From JAJPHT01 sp035687045 (lineage in GTDB: Archaea > Thermoplasmatota > SW-10-69-26 > JACQPN01 > JAJPHT01), in the NCBI GenBank assembly GCA_035687045.1, contig DASRYU010000028.1:1-18302 (forward strand): a DNA stretch of 18,302 bases, given 5' to 3'. Shown in pieces: positions 6,995 through 13,721 of the stretch. The notes beneath the pieces are model-generated. The model was not told the origin of the DNA, searched no databases, and was given only the letters and a program-made list of their open reading frames with translations. Every line of letters begins with the position of its first letter. Position 1 is the first letter of the stretch. The position numbers and the translations under genes were made by a program.

Positions 6995-8092
6995 CTACCG
7001 GAAGAGCGCCGCGCGCACGCGCTCGAGGCCGGCGAGGTCGTGGACGCTCCCGTGCATCGCGGGCACGAAGCGGAACGGCACGGGGAGCTCCTCCTGCAGG
7101 CGCTGCCCGTACTTCTCGTGGTCCGCCGCGAGCGCCTCGTAGAAGCGGCCCGCGCGGATGGCGTCGTCGAGAAAGACGCGCGCGTCGTCGCCGCTCGCGC
7201 GCGCCGCCTCGCCGATGCGCCGGATGGCGCCCGCGTGGTACGCCGGCTGCGCGAGCGCGTCCTGCACCTCGAGCCCCTTGAGGCGCGGGAAGTAGCGGTT
7301 GACGATGCACGAGCCGATGGGGAGGCCCAGACCCTGCGTCACGTCGCGGTAGAGGCGCGCCGTCTGCGGCACCGACTCCTCCTCCGCCGTCGCGACGATG
7401 TGGAGCGACGTCCGCGCCGGGTCCGTGAGCACCTTGTCGATGGCGCGCACGCGCCCTTCCATGTCGGCGAACATCTGGTCGAACGTCGTCATGAACTCCG
7501 CGAGCTCCTCGATGTACTCCGAGGATGTCCAGCGCGAGAGGACGTTCATCATGTAGCCGCCGCCCATGCGCAGGAAGCGCGTCGGCTTGAAGAGGTACTT
7601 CACGACGCCCGACTCGTACACGCGGATGAGCTTCTTGTTGACGCGCAGGAACTCGATCGCGTGCGTCGACGGCGGCGTGTCGACGACGATGACGTCGTAG
7701 CGACCGTCCGCGACGAGGTCGTGGAGCGTGCCCATCGCCACGAACTCCTCGCTTCCCGCGAACGCGTCGCTCATCTGCTCGTAGAAGCGGCTGCTGAAGA
7801 TGCGGCCGAGCGTCTCGGCGCTGGGCGCGTAGCGCTTCACGAGCGCGTCGAGCGCCGCCTTCGTGTCGAGCATCAGCGCGTCGAGGTTGGGCGCGACGTT
7901 CACGACCTCGCTTCCCAGCTTCACGCCCAGCGAGTCCGCCAGGCGGCGCGCCGGGTCGATGGTGAGGACGAGCGTGCGGCGGTGGCGCGACGCCTCGAGC
8001 GCCGTCGCCGCGCTGATGGTCGTCTTCCCGACGCCGCCCGTGCCCAGCATCACGACGAGCTGCTTCTCCCGGATGGCGGCGTCGAGGCTCAC
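6995..8092 (-). CDS. ArsA/Get3-like ATPase, subunit with intact P-loop lysine
   Basis: This is a 365-residue ArsA-family ATPase. The deviant Walker A is GTGGVGKTT at 17-25: the P-loop lysine K23 is present, but the signature lysine expected at 18 is threonine. It retains a switch-I-like TIDPARRLADSLG and a switch-II-like VVDTPPSTHAIEFLRV. Members of this family couple ATP hydrolysis to delivery of membrane proteins or to metalloid efflux; no metal-binding cysteine cluster is seen here. The GTG start at 8092 overlaps the upstream stop (GTGA), so translation is coupled to the partner ATPase. The stop is 5 nt from the convergent dioxygenase stop. I infer that it forms a heterodimer with the product of the upstream gene. 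Confidence 0.88.
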   Translation of the reverse strand: MSLDAAIREKQLVVMLGTGGVGKTTISAATALEASRHRRTLVLTIDPARRLADSLGVKLGSEVVNVAPNLDALMLDTKAALDALVKRYAPSAETLGRIFSSRFYEQMSDAFAGSEEFVAMGTLHDLVADGRYDVIVVDTPPSTHAIEFLRVNKKLIRVYESGVVKYLFKPTRFLRMGGGYMMNVLSRWTSSEYIEELAEFMTTFDQMFADMEGRVRAIDKVLTDPARTSLHIVATAEEESVPQTARLYRDVTQGLGLPIGSCIVNRYFPRLKGLEVQDALAQPAYHAGAIRRIGEAARASGDDARVFLDDAIRAGRFYEALAADHEKYGQRLQEELPVPFRFVPAMHGSVHDLAGLERVRAALFR

Positions 8093-9012
8093 GCGCCCAC
8101 CTCCAGCGGCTGCCGCATCGCCTCGGCGATCTTCGGGAGACGCCGCGAGGAGTCGGGGATGAGCGGGATGGCGCTGAGCTTCGCGTCGAGCGCGCGAAGC
8201 TCCGCCAGGTGCGCCTTCGCCTCGGCGCGCTGCGCCGCCATGAGGTTGAGCGCCGAGAGCCACTGGTCGACGTCGATGGGCGCGCGCCCCTTCACGTCCT
8301 CCGCGAAGTGCGCGCGCGCCGCCGCGTCGTCGGTGAGCGTCGCGAGGATGCGGCGGCTCCCCTCGTGCTCGAAGAAGGAGGGGAGCCACTTGTTGACGGC
8401 GATGTTGTCGACGTGGAAGCCCTGCCGGTCCAGCGCGCGGGCGAGCTCCACCGTCTCGCGGACGGGCATCTCCTCCGCGAGCGTCACGAGCACGATGTCG
8501 GTCACGTCCGCGTCCTGCAGCACGCGCCGCAGCTCCTCGGCGCGCGCGCGGAGCGGCCCCGCGAGGATGCGCGCGCTCTTTTCGGGCGCCTCGAGGAAGT
8601 GGATGCCGTGCCCGGTGGCGGGCGCGTCGACGACGATGCGGTCGTACTCCTTGTGGCGCAGCTGCTCGAGCCGATGGAAGATGGCCATCTCGCGCACACC
8701 CGGGACGATGTCCACGAGCGAGTCGTACGACGGGTTGTTGAGGATGAACTGCGCCATCGGGCCCAGCCGCGTGATGCGGCGCACAAGCTCGTCGACGAGC
8801 GCGCGCGAGTCCATGCGCAGAAGCTCCAGCCGGCCGCCCGTCTCGACGCCCGCGGCCTCGTGCTGCACGCGCGAGGAAGGGTCGTCGTGCGCGACGACGC
8901 TCACGAGGAGCACGCGCTCGCCGGCGGCGGCGCGGTCGACGGCGAAGGCGGAGGAGAGCGTCGTGCGGCCGACGCCACCTTTCCCCAGGAAGAGCGAGAT
9001 GCGCGCCGGCAC
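8089..9012 (-). CDS. ArsA/Get3-like ATPase, subunit with signature lysine only
   Basis: This is a 307-residue ArsA-family protein with P-loop GKGGVGRTT at 10-18. The signature lysine K11 is present, but the usual P-loop lysine is arginine (R16, codon CGC). The region matching switch I is degenerate (SVVAHDDPSSRVQ) and lacks the DPAH-type motif, while switch II is kept (VVDAPATGHGIHFLEAP). This suggests weak or no ATP hydrolysis alone, with K11 contributing in trans to the partner's active site. It starts at GTG 9012, 39 nt after the DTD2 gene, and overlaps the next ATPase gene by 4 nt. Paired ArsA-like genes are known in actinobacteria and deltaproteobacteria, so a bacterial origin is possible. 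Confidence 0.87.
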   Translation of the reverse strand: MPARISLFLGKGGVGRTTLSSAFAVDRAAAGERVLLVSVVAHDDPSSRVQHEAAGVETGGRLELLRMDSRALVDELVRRITRLGPMAQFILNNPSYDSLVDIVPGVREMAIFHRLEQLRHKEYDRIVVDAPATGHGIHFLEAPEKSARILAGPLRARAEELRRVLQDADVTDIVLVTLAEEMPVRETVELARALDRQGFHVDNIAVNKWLPSFFEHEGSRRILATLTDDAAARAHFAEDVKGRAPIDVDQWLSALNLMAAQRAEAKAHLAELRALDAKLSAIPLIPDSSRRLPKIAEAMRQPLEVGA

Positions 9013-9051
9013 GCGTGACCGAGGCCGCGTCCGTCGCTTGAAGCTTCTCCG

Positions 9052-9876
9052 TCAGAGCTCGCCTTCGGTCCACATGCCAAGCTCCAGCGCCGTGAACACC
9101 TGCAGAAGCTCCGGCGAGAGCGGGACGGACATGCGCGGGTCGACGAAGTACCCCTGGCAGCCGGGCGTGAGCCGGACCGCCTCGAGCAGCACGTCCGGCG
9201 AGAGGCCGCGCTCGAGCGCGTACGCGGGGACGATGTGACCGATGTTCGCCCGCGCGCTTCGCACGAGGTCGGTCGCGCGCGGCGCGTAGTGCGAGCCGCC
9301 GAGAAGAACGAGCGTGGGCGCGTCGTCCCCCGCGGCGGGCTCGCTCGCCGCCGTGATGGCGCGCGCGACGCGGCGGCCGAGGTCCGGGTCGCTCCAGGCG
9401 TGCTCGTCCGTGCCGATCTCGACGAACGCCGTCGGCGTGTCGAGGTGCGGGCCGTGGTGCGTCGCCTCGAACGTCACCTGGTGCTTCAGACCGTGCGCCT
9501 CCGCCGCCAGGCGCCGCAGGACGCGCGACATCAGGACGGGCGCCGAGGGGACGAGCCGGCGCGGGTAGCCGCCGAAGTCGGCGTCGCCGAGGTTCCCGAT
9601 GGGGTGCACCGTGAGCGCCGGCTTCCCGCTCTCCGCCTTGTGCTTCGACGCGACAAGGATGGCGTCGAAGGCGAAGCCCGCGTCGCGGATGCGCCGATCG
9701 ACGTGGTCGCACTCGAGATGGAGCCGGTCCACCTCCGCCATGAGGAAGCCGGGCCGCTCGCGCACCGGGAGCCCCTCGAAGAAGCCGCGCTCCTTCCACG
9801 GCTCCATGTCGAGGAGCGCGTCGCGGATGGTGACGCTCGCGGGGTCGGCGCGGGAGACGAGGACGAGGAGCGTCAA
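9052..9876 (-). CDS. dtdA: D-aminoacyl-tRNA deacylase, archaeal type (DTD2/DtdA)
   Basis: This is a 274-residue protein of the COG1650/GEK1 family found in archaea and plants, which removes D-amino acids wrongly attached to tRNA. Family motifs are all present: SKHKAESGKPALTVHPIGN at 77-95, FEATHHGPHLDTPTAFVEIG at 137-155, GGSHYAPR at 193-200 and IGHIVPAYAL near 212-221. The start is TTG at 9876 (MTLLVLVSRADPAS), which aligns with the usual N-terminus; no in-frame ATG or GTG lies shortly upstream. It is first in an operon with the two ArsA-like ATPases. The promoter is probably the AATTAA-type box near 9952-9959, giving a leader of about 54 nt. Confidence 0.93.
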   Translation of the reverse strand: MTLLVLVSRADPASVTIRDALLDMEPWKERGFFEGLPVRERPGFLMAEVDRLHLECDHVDRRIRDAGFAFDAILVASKHKAESGKPALTVHPIGNLGDADFGGYPRRLVPSAPVLMSRVLRRLAAEAHGLKHQVTFEATHHGPHLDTPTAFVEIGTDEHAWSDPDLGRRVARAITAASEPAAGDDAPTLVLLGGSHYAPRATDLVRSARANIGHIVPAYALERGLSPDVLLEAVRLTPGCQGYFVDPRMSVPLSPELLQVFTALELGMWTEGEL

Positions 9877-9925
9877 CGCGCGCGCACCCGCCGCGCCGCG
9901 GAAAACCCTGGCGCCGCCCGGGGAC

Positions 9926-9959
9926 GCGGGAGCGCTCCCGCTGGGCCGAGTGAATTAAG
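9926..9959 (-). promoter_or_regulatory. Promoter with perfect 16-bp palindrome for the DTD2-ArsA operon
   Basis: The minus-strand TATA-like box CTTAATTC (9952-9959) predicts a transcript start near 9930. GCGGGAGCGCTCCCGC at 9926-9941 is a perfect palindrome without spacer lying over that predicted start, the position of a classical repressor operator. In RNA it could also form a hairpin at the 5' end of the message. Confidence 0.5.
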
Positions 9960-10232
9960 ATGGGCATGATCCCGACGAGCCTGGGACGGTGGCTTTCGGA
10001 CGGAGACCCATCTCCCCCACGCCAAAGCGGTTGGCCGACACCCCCCATCAGAGGGTGGGGCTCCGGTGCGTGGATGCGCGAAAGAACGGGCGGTCAAAGC
10101 GGCGACCCTGCTTAACGCTTGCTTCCTACGTTGCGCTCCCTGCCGAAGCGCGATTTTCCTGGGGTGGAGCGCGCGCGTCGTCGTGCATCGGCGGCGGGTG
10201 CATCGGCGTGCGCCGTAGACCTGCGGGGCGCG
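9960..10232. other. Non-coding stretch with short hairpins
   Basis: This gap between the DTD2 promoter and the end of the Cas4-like gene holds no frame with recognisable protein character and no tRNA. It contains GGAGA-CCCA-TCTCC (10002-10015), a CACCC/GGGTG stem at about 10040-10058, and the direct repeat GTGCATCGGCG at 10183-10193 and 10198-10208. A small RNA is conceivable but nothing identifies one. Confidence 0.4.
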
Positions 10233-11030
10233 TCAGGCGAGCCGCTCGGGGCAGAGCGCGCGGCGCGAGCAGCCGCGGCATTTCCCGACGCGCTCGTGGT
10301 CGCGGTGGATGGTGCCGGTCATCTCGGCGAGGCGCATGCGCAGCGTCGCCTCGAGGACGTCGTCGCGGAAGGCGTCGTTGAAGGGGACCTCGAACGTGCG
10401 CTCCGGGTACTGCAGGTAGCCGCGCGAGGGGCGCGTGCCGTACGCTTCTTCGACGAGGATGCAGTAGACGCCAAGCTGCATGAGGTGCGAGTCGTGCGGC
10501 CGCTCGGGCGTGCGTCCGGTCTTGACCTCGACGGGAAGGTATTCGTCTCCGCGGCGGACGATGTAGTCGGGGCGGCCGCTGAGGCCGTAGCGCTCGGAGC
10601 GCAGCGTCTCGCCGGGCCGGTCCAGGTCGCTGTAGGCGAGCTCTCCCGCGACGAGGCCGGAGCGGGCGACGTGCGCGCGCGCCTCGGCCTCCTTGCGCAT
10701 CGAGCGGAGAAGGAAGCCCAGCGCGACGAGGAGCCAGAGGAGGCTCATCGACATGAGGATCCATGCGTAGGGCCCCTCGAAGTCGAGGAAGGCGACCTCG
10801 AGCGCGAGCGTGGCGGCGCTCGCGGCGGTGAGCGCGAGGTAGAGCGCGATGCGGAGCGCGTCGTAGTGGTCGTCCAGGACGCGGCGCCACACGCTGATGC
10901 GCTTGCCGAACGCCGCGTGCTCCGCTTCGCCCGCCTTGAGGACGGCGTCCATCGTCTCGCCGCGCTGGCTGAGCGCCCAGCTCAGGGGGCAGTAGACGTA
11001 ACGCTCCACGTCGGCGGCGCTGAACGACAT
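10233..11030 (-). CDS. Membrane-anchored Cas4-like PD-(D/E)XK nuclease with Fe-S cysteines
   Basis: This 265-residue protein has the full Cas4/RecB-nuclease signature. C14 (YVYCPLSW) near the start and C251-x2-C254-x5-C260 at the end match the four-cysteine Fe-S cluster. H38 precedes the core, with D155 in SGRPDYIV, E168-x-K170 in PVEVKTG, and Q185-x3-Y189 in the QxxxY motif. Between H38 and D155 there are two hydrophobic segments (about 59-82 and 88-109) with no equivalent in ordinary Cas4, so the nuclease should sit at the inner face of the membrane. It probably cuts or resects DNA; there is no CRISPR array or other cas gene here. ATG 11030 has GGAGGG 7 nt upstream. It is last in the deoxyhypusine synthase operon. 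Confidence 0.85.
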   Translation of the reverse strand: MSFSAADVERYVYCPLSWALSQRGETMDAVLKAGEAEHAAFGKRISVWRRVLDDHYDALRIALYLALTAASAATLALEVAFLDFEGPYAWILMSMSLLWLLVALGFLLRSMRKEAEARAHVARSGLVAGELAYSDLDRPGETLRSERYGLSGRPDYIVRRGDEYLPVEVKTGRTPERPHDSHLMQLGVYCILVEEAYGTRPSRGYLQYPERTFEVPFNDAFRDDVLEATLRMRLAEMTGTIHRDHERVGKCRGCSRRALCPERLA

Positions 11031-11037
11031 GCGGCGA

Positions 11038-11056
11038 CCCTCCGCTCTCTCGGAGG
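11038..11056 (-). promoter_or_regulatory. Hairpin that includes the ribosome-binding site of the nuclease gene
   Basis: In the message, CCTCCG-AGAGAG-CGGAGG forms a perfect 6-bp stem. The 3' arm is the Shine-Dalgarno sequence (GGAGGG, 7 nt before ATG 11030), so folding would hide it. This is one of the few clear Shine-Dalgarno sites in the window. Confidence 0.55.
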
Positions 11057-11092
11057 AGCCGTATGAAGCCGCCGGGAGTTCCCGTGCCGCCT

Positions 11093-11539
11093 TCAGGGCG
11101 CGGCGCTCTCGGCGGGCGGCGCGGCGGCCTCGGGCGGGAGCGGCGGCAGCTCGACGACGCGCGGCTCGCCAACACCCGCCGTTGGCTCCAGGAGCAGGGT
11201 GCGCCCGCCGGGGCCGTCGAAGAGGAAGCCGCGCCCCTCCGGGCCCTCGTAGGCGGTGACGGCGTCTCCCGGGCGCGCGGCGCGCAGCTCGCGCTCCATG
11301 CGCACGAACCGCCGCTCCGCGCGCCACTCCGCGAGCGCGAACGGCACGGACGTGAAGACGAGGAGCGCGGCGACGACGAACAGGATCTTCGTGGGCGTGA
11401 TGGGCGGCCGGATGGCGCTGTCCACGCTGTTCTTGAGGAACCCGTCCGCCGCGTACGCTCGCTCGAACGCGATCGTGATGGCGATGCCTGCCGCGAACGC
11501 GAGGGTCGTCGCGAGGTAGAGCTTCGTCGTCGGCCGCAT
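11093..11539 (-). CDS. Small two-helix membrane protein of unknown function
   Basis: This 148-residue protein has two hydrophobic segments, about 7-26 and 51-70, separated by a short loop (RAYAADGFLKNSVDSAIRPP). An arginine/glutamate-rich stretch follows (EWRAERRFVRMERELRAARP), then a small region with GPEGRGFLFDGPGGRTLLLE and a proline/alanine-rich tail. The N-terminal layout suggests the tail faces the cytoplasm. The ATG at 11539 directly follows the deoxyhypusine synthase stop (TAGATG), so the two are translated from one message, and the Cas4-like gene begins 62 nt downstream. I do not recognise the family. Confidence 0.7.
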   Translation of the reverse strand: MRPTTKLYLATTLAFAAGIAITIAFERAYAADGFLKNSVDSAIRPPITPTKILFVVAALLVFTSVPFALAEWRAERRFVRMERELRAARPGDAVTAYEGPEGRGFLFDGPGGRTLLLEPTAGVGEPRVVELPPLPPEAAAPPAESAAP

Positions 11540-12604
11540 CTAGACCTGCCGGATCTCCGAGAGCTCGTCGCCGTCGTAGACGAACTCGAGCTTCTTGCGG
11601 CGCTCCCAGAGGCTCTTCTTCTGGACGAGCGCGGCGGCGAGGATGGGGAGGCCGATGGTGATATCGACCTTCGCTTGCACGAAGTCAGCGTCCTTCGCGA
11701 TCTTGCCCCACGACTGCGCCTCCTTGAAGGTGCAGCCCGAGAGCGCGCCCCAATCGGGCGAGTCCTGCGTGAGCTGGATGGCGTACTGGTGGCCGCCCGC
11801 GTCGTGCCCGAGCACCTCCGCGATGACCTCCGTCTGCTGGATGTAGTTCTTCGGCACGCCGCCGCCGAGGTAGATGATGCCCGTCTTCTGCGACTTGTAC
11901 TTGATCTGCGCGACCTCGTAGGCGTCGCGGATCATGTCGAGCTTCGGGTACGGCTTGCCCGCGGCCTTCGCCTTCGTGTAGTTGTAGACCATGCCGATGC
12001 CGATGCTCGAGTCGTGGATGGTCGGCACGAACACCGGCACGTTCTGGCGCGCCGCCTCGGCGACCCAGCTGTCGTCGACGTGGCGGAAGTGCTCGCCGTA
12101 GAACTTCATGAGCTCGCGCGTCGTGTACGTGCGCTGCGGGTCGAGCTTCGCCGCGAGCTCGCCGAGGTAGTCGTCCGTCTCGCGGAACTTGTCCTCGTCG
12201 ACGAGCGTGTCGTAGAGGCGGTCGATCATGTGCTCGCGCAGCTCGAGGTCGTCCATGTCCGGGCTCGCCCGGTAGAAGCCGTAGCCGCGCGCCGCGTACA
12301 TGTCCTGGTAGGGCTGCGAGCCCACGCTCACCACCACGTCGACGAGGTGATAGCGAATGAGGTCGCGGATGACCTTCCGCATGCCGCCGGCCATCAGGGA
12401 GCCTGCGACGCCGAGGATGATCGTCGGGCGGTCCGGATCCTGGAGCATGTTCTCCCAGACCTGCATGGCGGTGCCGAGGTTGCGACCCTGGAACGAGATG
12501 TTCTTCATCGCGTCGATGAGGTCTGCGACGTTGCCGACCTTCGTCGCCTCGAACGGCTGGATCGGCGTCTTGAAAAAGTCCGCCTTGGACGTCTTCGCGG
12601 GCAC
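11540..12604 (-). CDS. dys: Deoxyhypusine synthase
   Basis: This 354-residue enzyme transfers the butylamine group of spermidine to a lysine of the archaeal initiation factor aIF5A. Visible family motifs are VAGSLMAGGMRKVIRDLI (66-83), the GGGVPKNYIQQTE stretch at 247-259, and EAQSWGKI at 295-302 with the catalytic lysine K301. The segment AIQLTQDSPDWGALSGC resembles the deoxyhypusine-synthase-like branch that includes bacterial homospermidine synthases, so substrate use is less certain than family membership. It starts at GTG 12604, about 28 bp after a TATA-like box, with no leader expected. It is first in an operon with a membrane protein and the Cas4-like nuclease. Confidence 0.92.
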   Translation of the reverse strand: MPAKTSKADFFKTPIQPFEATKVGNVADLIDAMKNISFQGRNLGTAMQVWENMLQDPDRPTIILGVAGSLMAGGMRKVIRDLIRYHLVDVVVSVGSQPYQDMYAARGYGFYRASPDMDDLELREHMIDRLYDTLVDEDKFRETDDYLGELAAKLDPQRTYTTRELMKFYGEHFRHVDDSWVAEAARQNVPVFVPTIHDSSIGIGMVYNYTKAKAAGKPYPKLDMIRDAYEVAQIKYKSQKTGIIYLGGGVPKNYIQQTEVIAEVLGHDAGGHQYAIQLTQDSPDWGALSGCTFKEAQSWGKIAKDADFVQAKVDITIGLPILAAALVQKKSLWERRKKLEFVYDGDELSEIRQV

Positions 12605-12625
12605 GCGCCCGACACTGGCCCCCCT

Positions 12626-12637
12626 TTGAAAAGCTTA
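12626..12637 (-). promoter_or_regulatory. TATA-like box of the deoxyhypusine synthase operon
   Basis: The minus strand reads TAAGCTTTTCAA, centred 28 bp before GTG 12604, the spacing expected for a leaderless archaeal transcript. Its first three bases are the TAA stop of the upstream lipoprotein gene, so promoter and stop codon share bases. Confidence 0.55.
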
Positions 12638-13639
12638 TGCGCCGGCGGGGAACGCCTTCGTGCCGGTCGCCACCTGGTGCACGCTCACGTAGAAGCCGCT
12701 GCCAGGGTCGTGCACGCTTGGCGCGAGGATGTGCCACTCGCCCGGCACGGCCGGGATCTCCTCGGACTGGAACACGTAACGGGGGCCGAGCGCCTCCGCC
12801 TCGACGTTCTCCGTCGTCGTCAGGTACGGCTGCCCGTCGGGCTGGAGCAGGTAGAACGCGCGCGTCCAGTGCGCGCCGCCCCCGTAGAGCGTGACCACGC
12901 CGAAGCTCTGGCCTTCGTCCATCGAGAACGCGCCGGCGCCGGGCGTCCCGATGGGAAGCATCGGCGTCCCCTCGTAGAGGAGCTTCGCCGTCACGCTGGC
13001 GAGCGTGCCGGTCCAGCCCGCCTCGACGCGGTCGATGGTGATGCCGTAGCCTTCCTGCACGAACTGCAGCTTGCTCCACCAGCGCAGCTCCGGCACGTAG
13101 TCGTACGCGACGTACGTCTCCTCGCCGACGACGCCGACGATGTCGTAGCCGCGCGGCGTCTGCGTCGCGGTGAGCGCCACCTCGAGCCCGTCCCACGTCG
13201 CCTTCCACGTCTTGCCGTTCTCCAGCGGGAACGAGAAGAACTGGACGGGCTTGTCCTGCTGCGCGCCGGCGAGATCGCTCATCCGGATGCGCCCGAGGTA
13301 GCTCACGTCGTACATCGCGTCGTAGGTCATCATCCGCTCGTCGGTCGACTCGAGCGTGTAGTGCTCGCCCTCCGCCTTCGTGACAACGATGGTGAAGCGG
13401 CGCTCCTCGCCGAACCCGTAGGCCGCGCCGTGCCAGGCGTCGCCGACGTGCCACGTGGGCACGGCGACGGAGCTCAGGTTGACCGGGAGGTCCGGCACGA
13501 CCGCGGGGTCGAGCGACGTCCCGCCGGCGGTGCCGGTGGTGGCGCTTGGCGCCTCCTTGCCGATGCAGCCGGCGAAGGCGAGCGACACGAACAAGATCGC
13601 GACAAGACGGGCGCCCACGCTGAAGCCTCGCCGTCCCAC
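12635..13639 (-). CDS. Lipoprotein of unknown function
   Basis: This 334-residue protein has a lipoprotein signal (ARLVAILFVSLAFAGC, lipid cysteine at 25), then a low-complexity linker rich in T, G, S and P, and a long beta-rich domain. That domain contains WHVGDAWHGAAYGF near the start and FFSFPLENGKTWKATWDG in the middle; the 'PLxxGKTW' pattern recurs in uncharacterised exported proteins of several phyla. I cannot name a function. It is presumably anchored on the outer membrane face. The GTG at 13639 gives an arginine-containing n-region; the in-frame GTG at 13618 has GAGG 7 nt upstream and is equally possible. It is divergent from the enoyl-CoA hydratase gene. Confidence 0.7.
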   Translation of the reverse strand: MGRRGFSVGARLVAILFVSLAFAGCIGKEAPSATTGTAGGTSLDPAVVPDLPVNLSSVAVPTWHVGDAWHGAAYGFGEERRFTIVVTKAEGEHYTLESTDERMMTYDAMYDVSYLGRIRMSDLAGAQQDKPVQFFSFPLENGKTWKATWDGLEVALTATQTPRGYDIVGVVGEETYVAYDYVPELRWWSKLQFVQEGYGITIDRVEAGWTGTLASVTAKLLYEGTPMLPIGTPGAGAFSMDEGQSFGVVTLYGGGAHWTRAFYLLQPDGQPYLTTTENVEAEALGPRYVFQSEEIPAVPGEWHILAPSVHDPGSGFYVSVHQVATGTKAFPAGA

Positions 13640-13691
13640 TTCGCGATGCGGAGCTTAACCCTTCCTAGCGGCCCCTTATCCAGGGCAAAGG
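13640..13691. promoter_or_regulatory. Divergent promoter region, lipoprotein and enoyl-CoA hydratase
   Basis: Two AT-rich islands lie here: GCTTAACCC at about 13652-13660 and CCTTATCC at 13672-13679. Each could act as a TATA box on either strand, so the assignment of transcript starts is unclear. No inverted repeat of note was seen. Confidence 0.35.
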
Positions 13692-13721
13692 ATGAAGCGA
13701 GCCCCTCGCGTCGCGGCGGCC

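Noticed and set aside
8093..10048. Upstream extension of the second ArsA-like frame to 10048, suggesting a giant fusion
   Set aside because: The extra part is an Arg/Ala/Pro-rich out-of-frame translation of the first ArsA-like and DTD2 genes; the real start is the GTG at 8092 right before the conserved P-loop.
9960..10110. Possible tRNA in the gap
   Set aside because: No T-arm consensus or cloverleaf could be fitted on either strand.
9989..10381. Plus-strand open frame of 130 codons in the non-coding gap
   Set aside because: Low-information Arg-rich translation that runs into the Cas4-like gene on the other strand; no supporting start signal.
10233..11030. CRISPR locus next to the Cas4-like gene
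   Set aside because: No array of direct repeats with spacers and no other cas gene in the window; solo Cas4-like nucleases are common.
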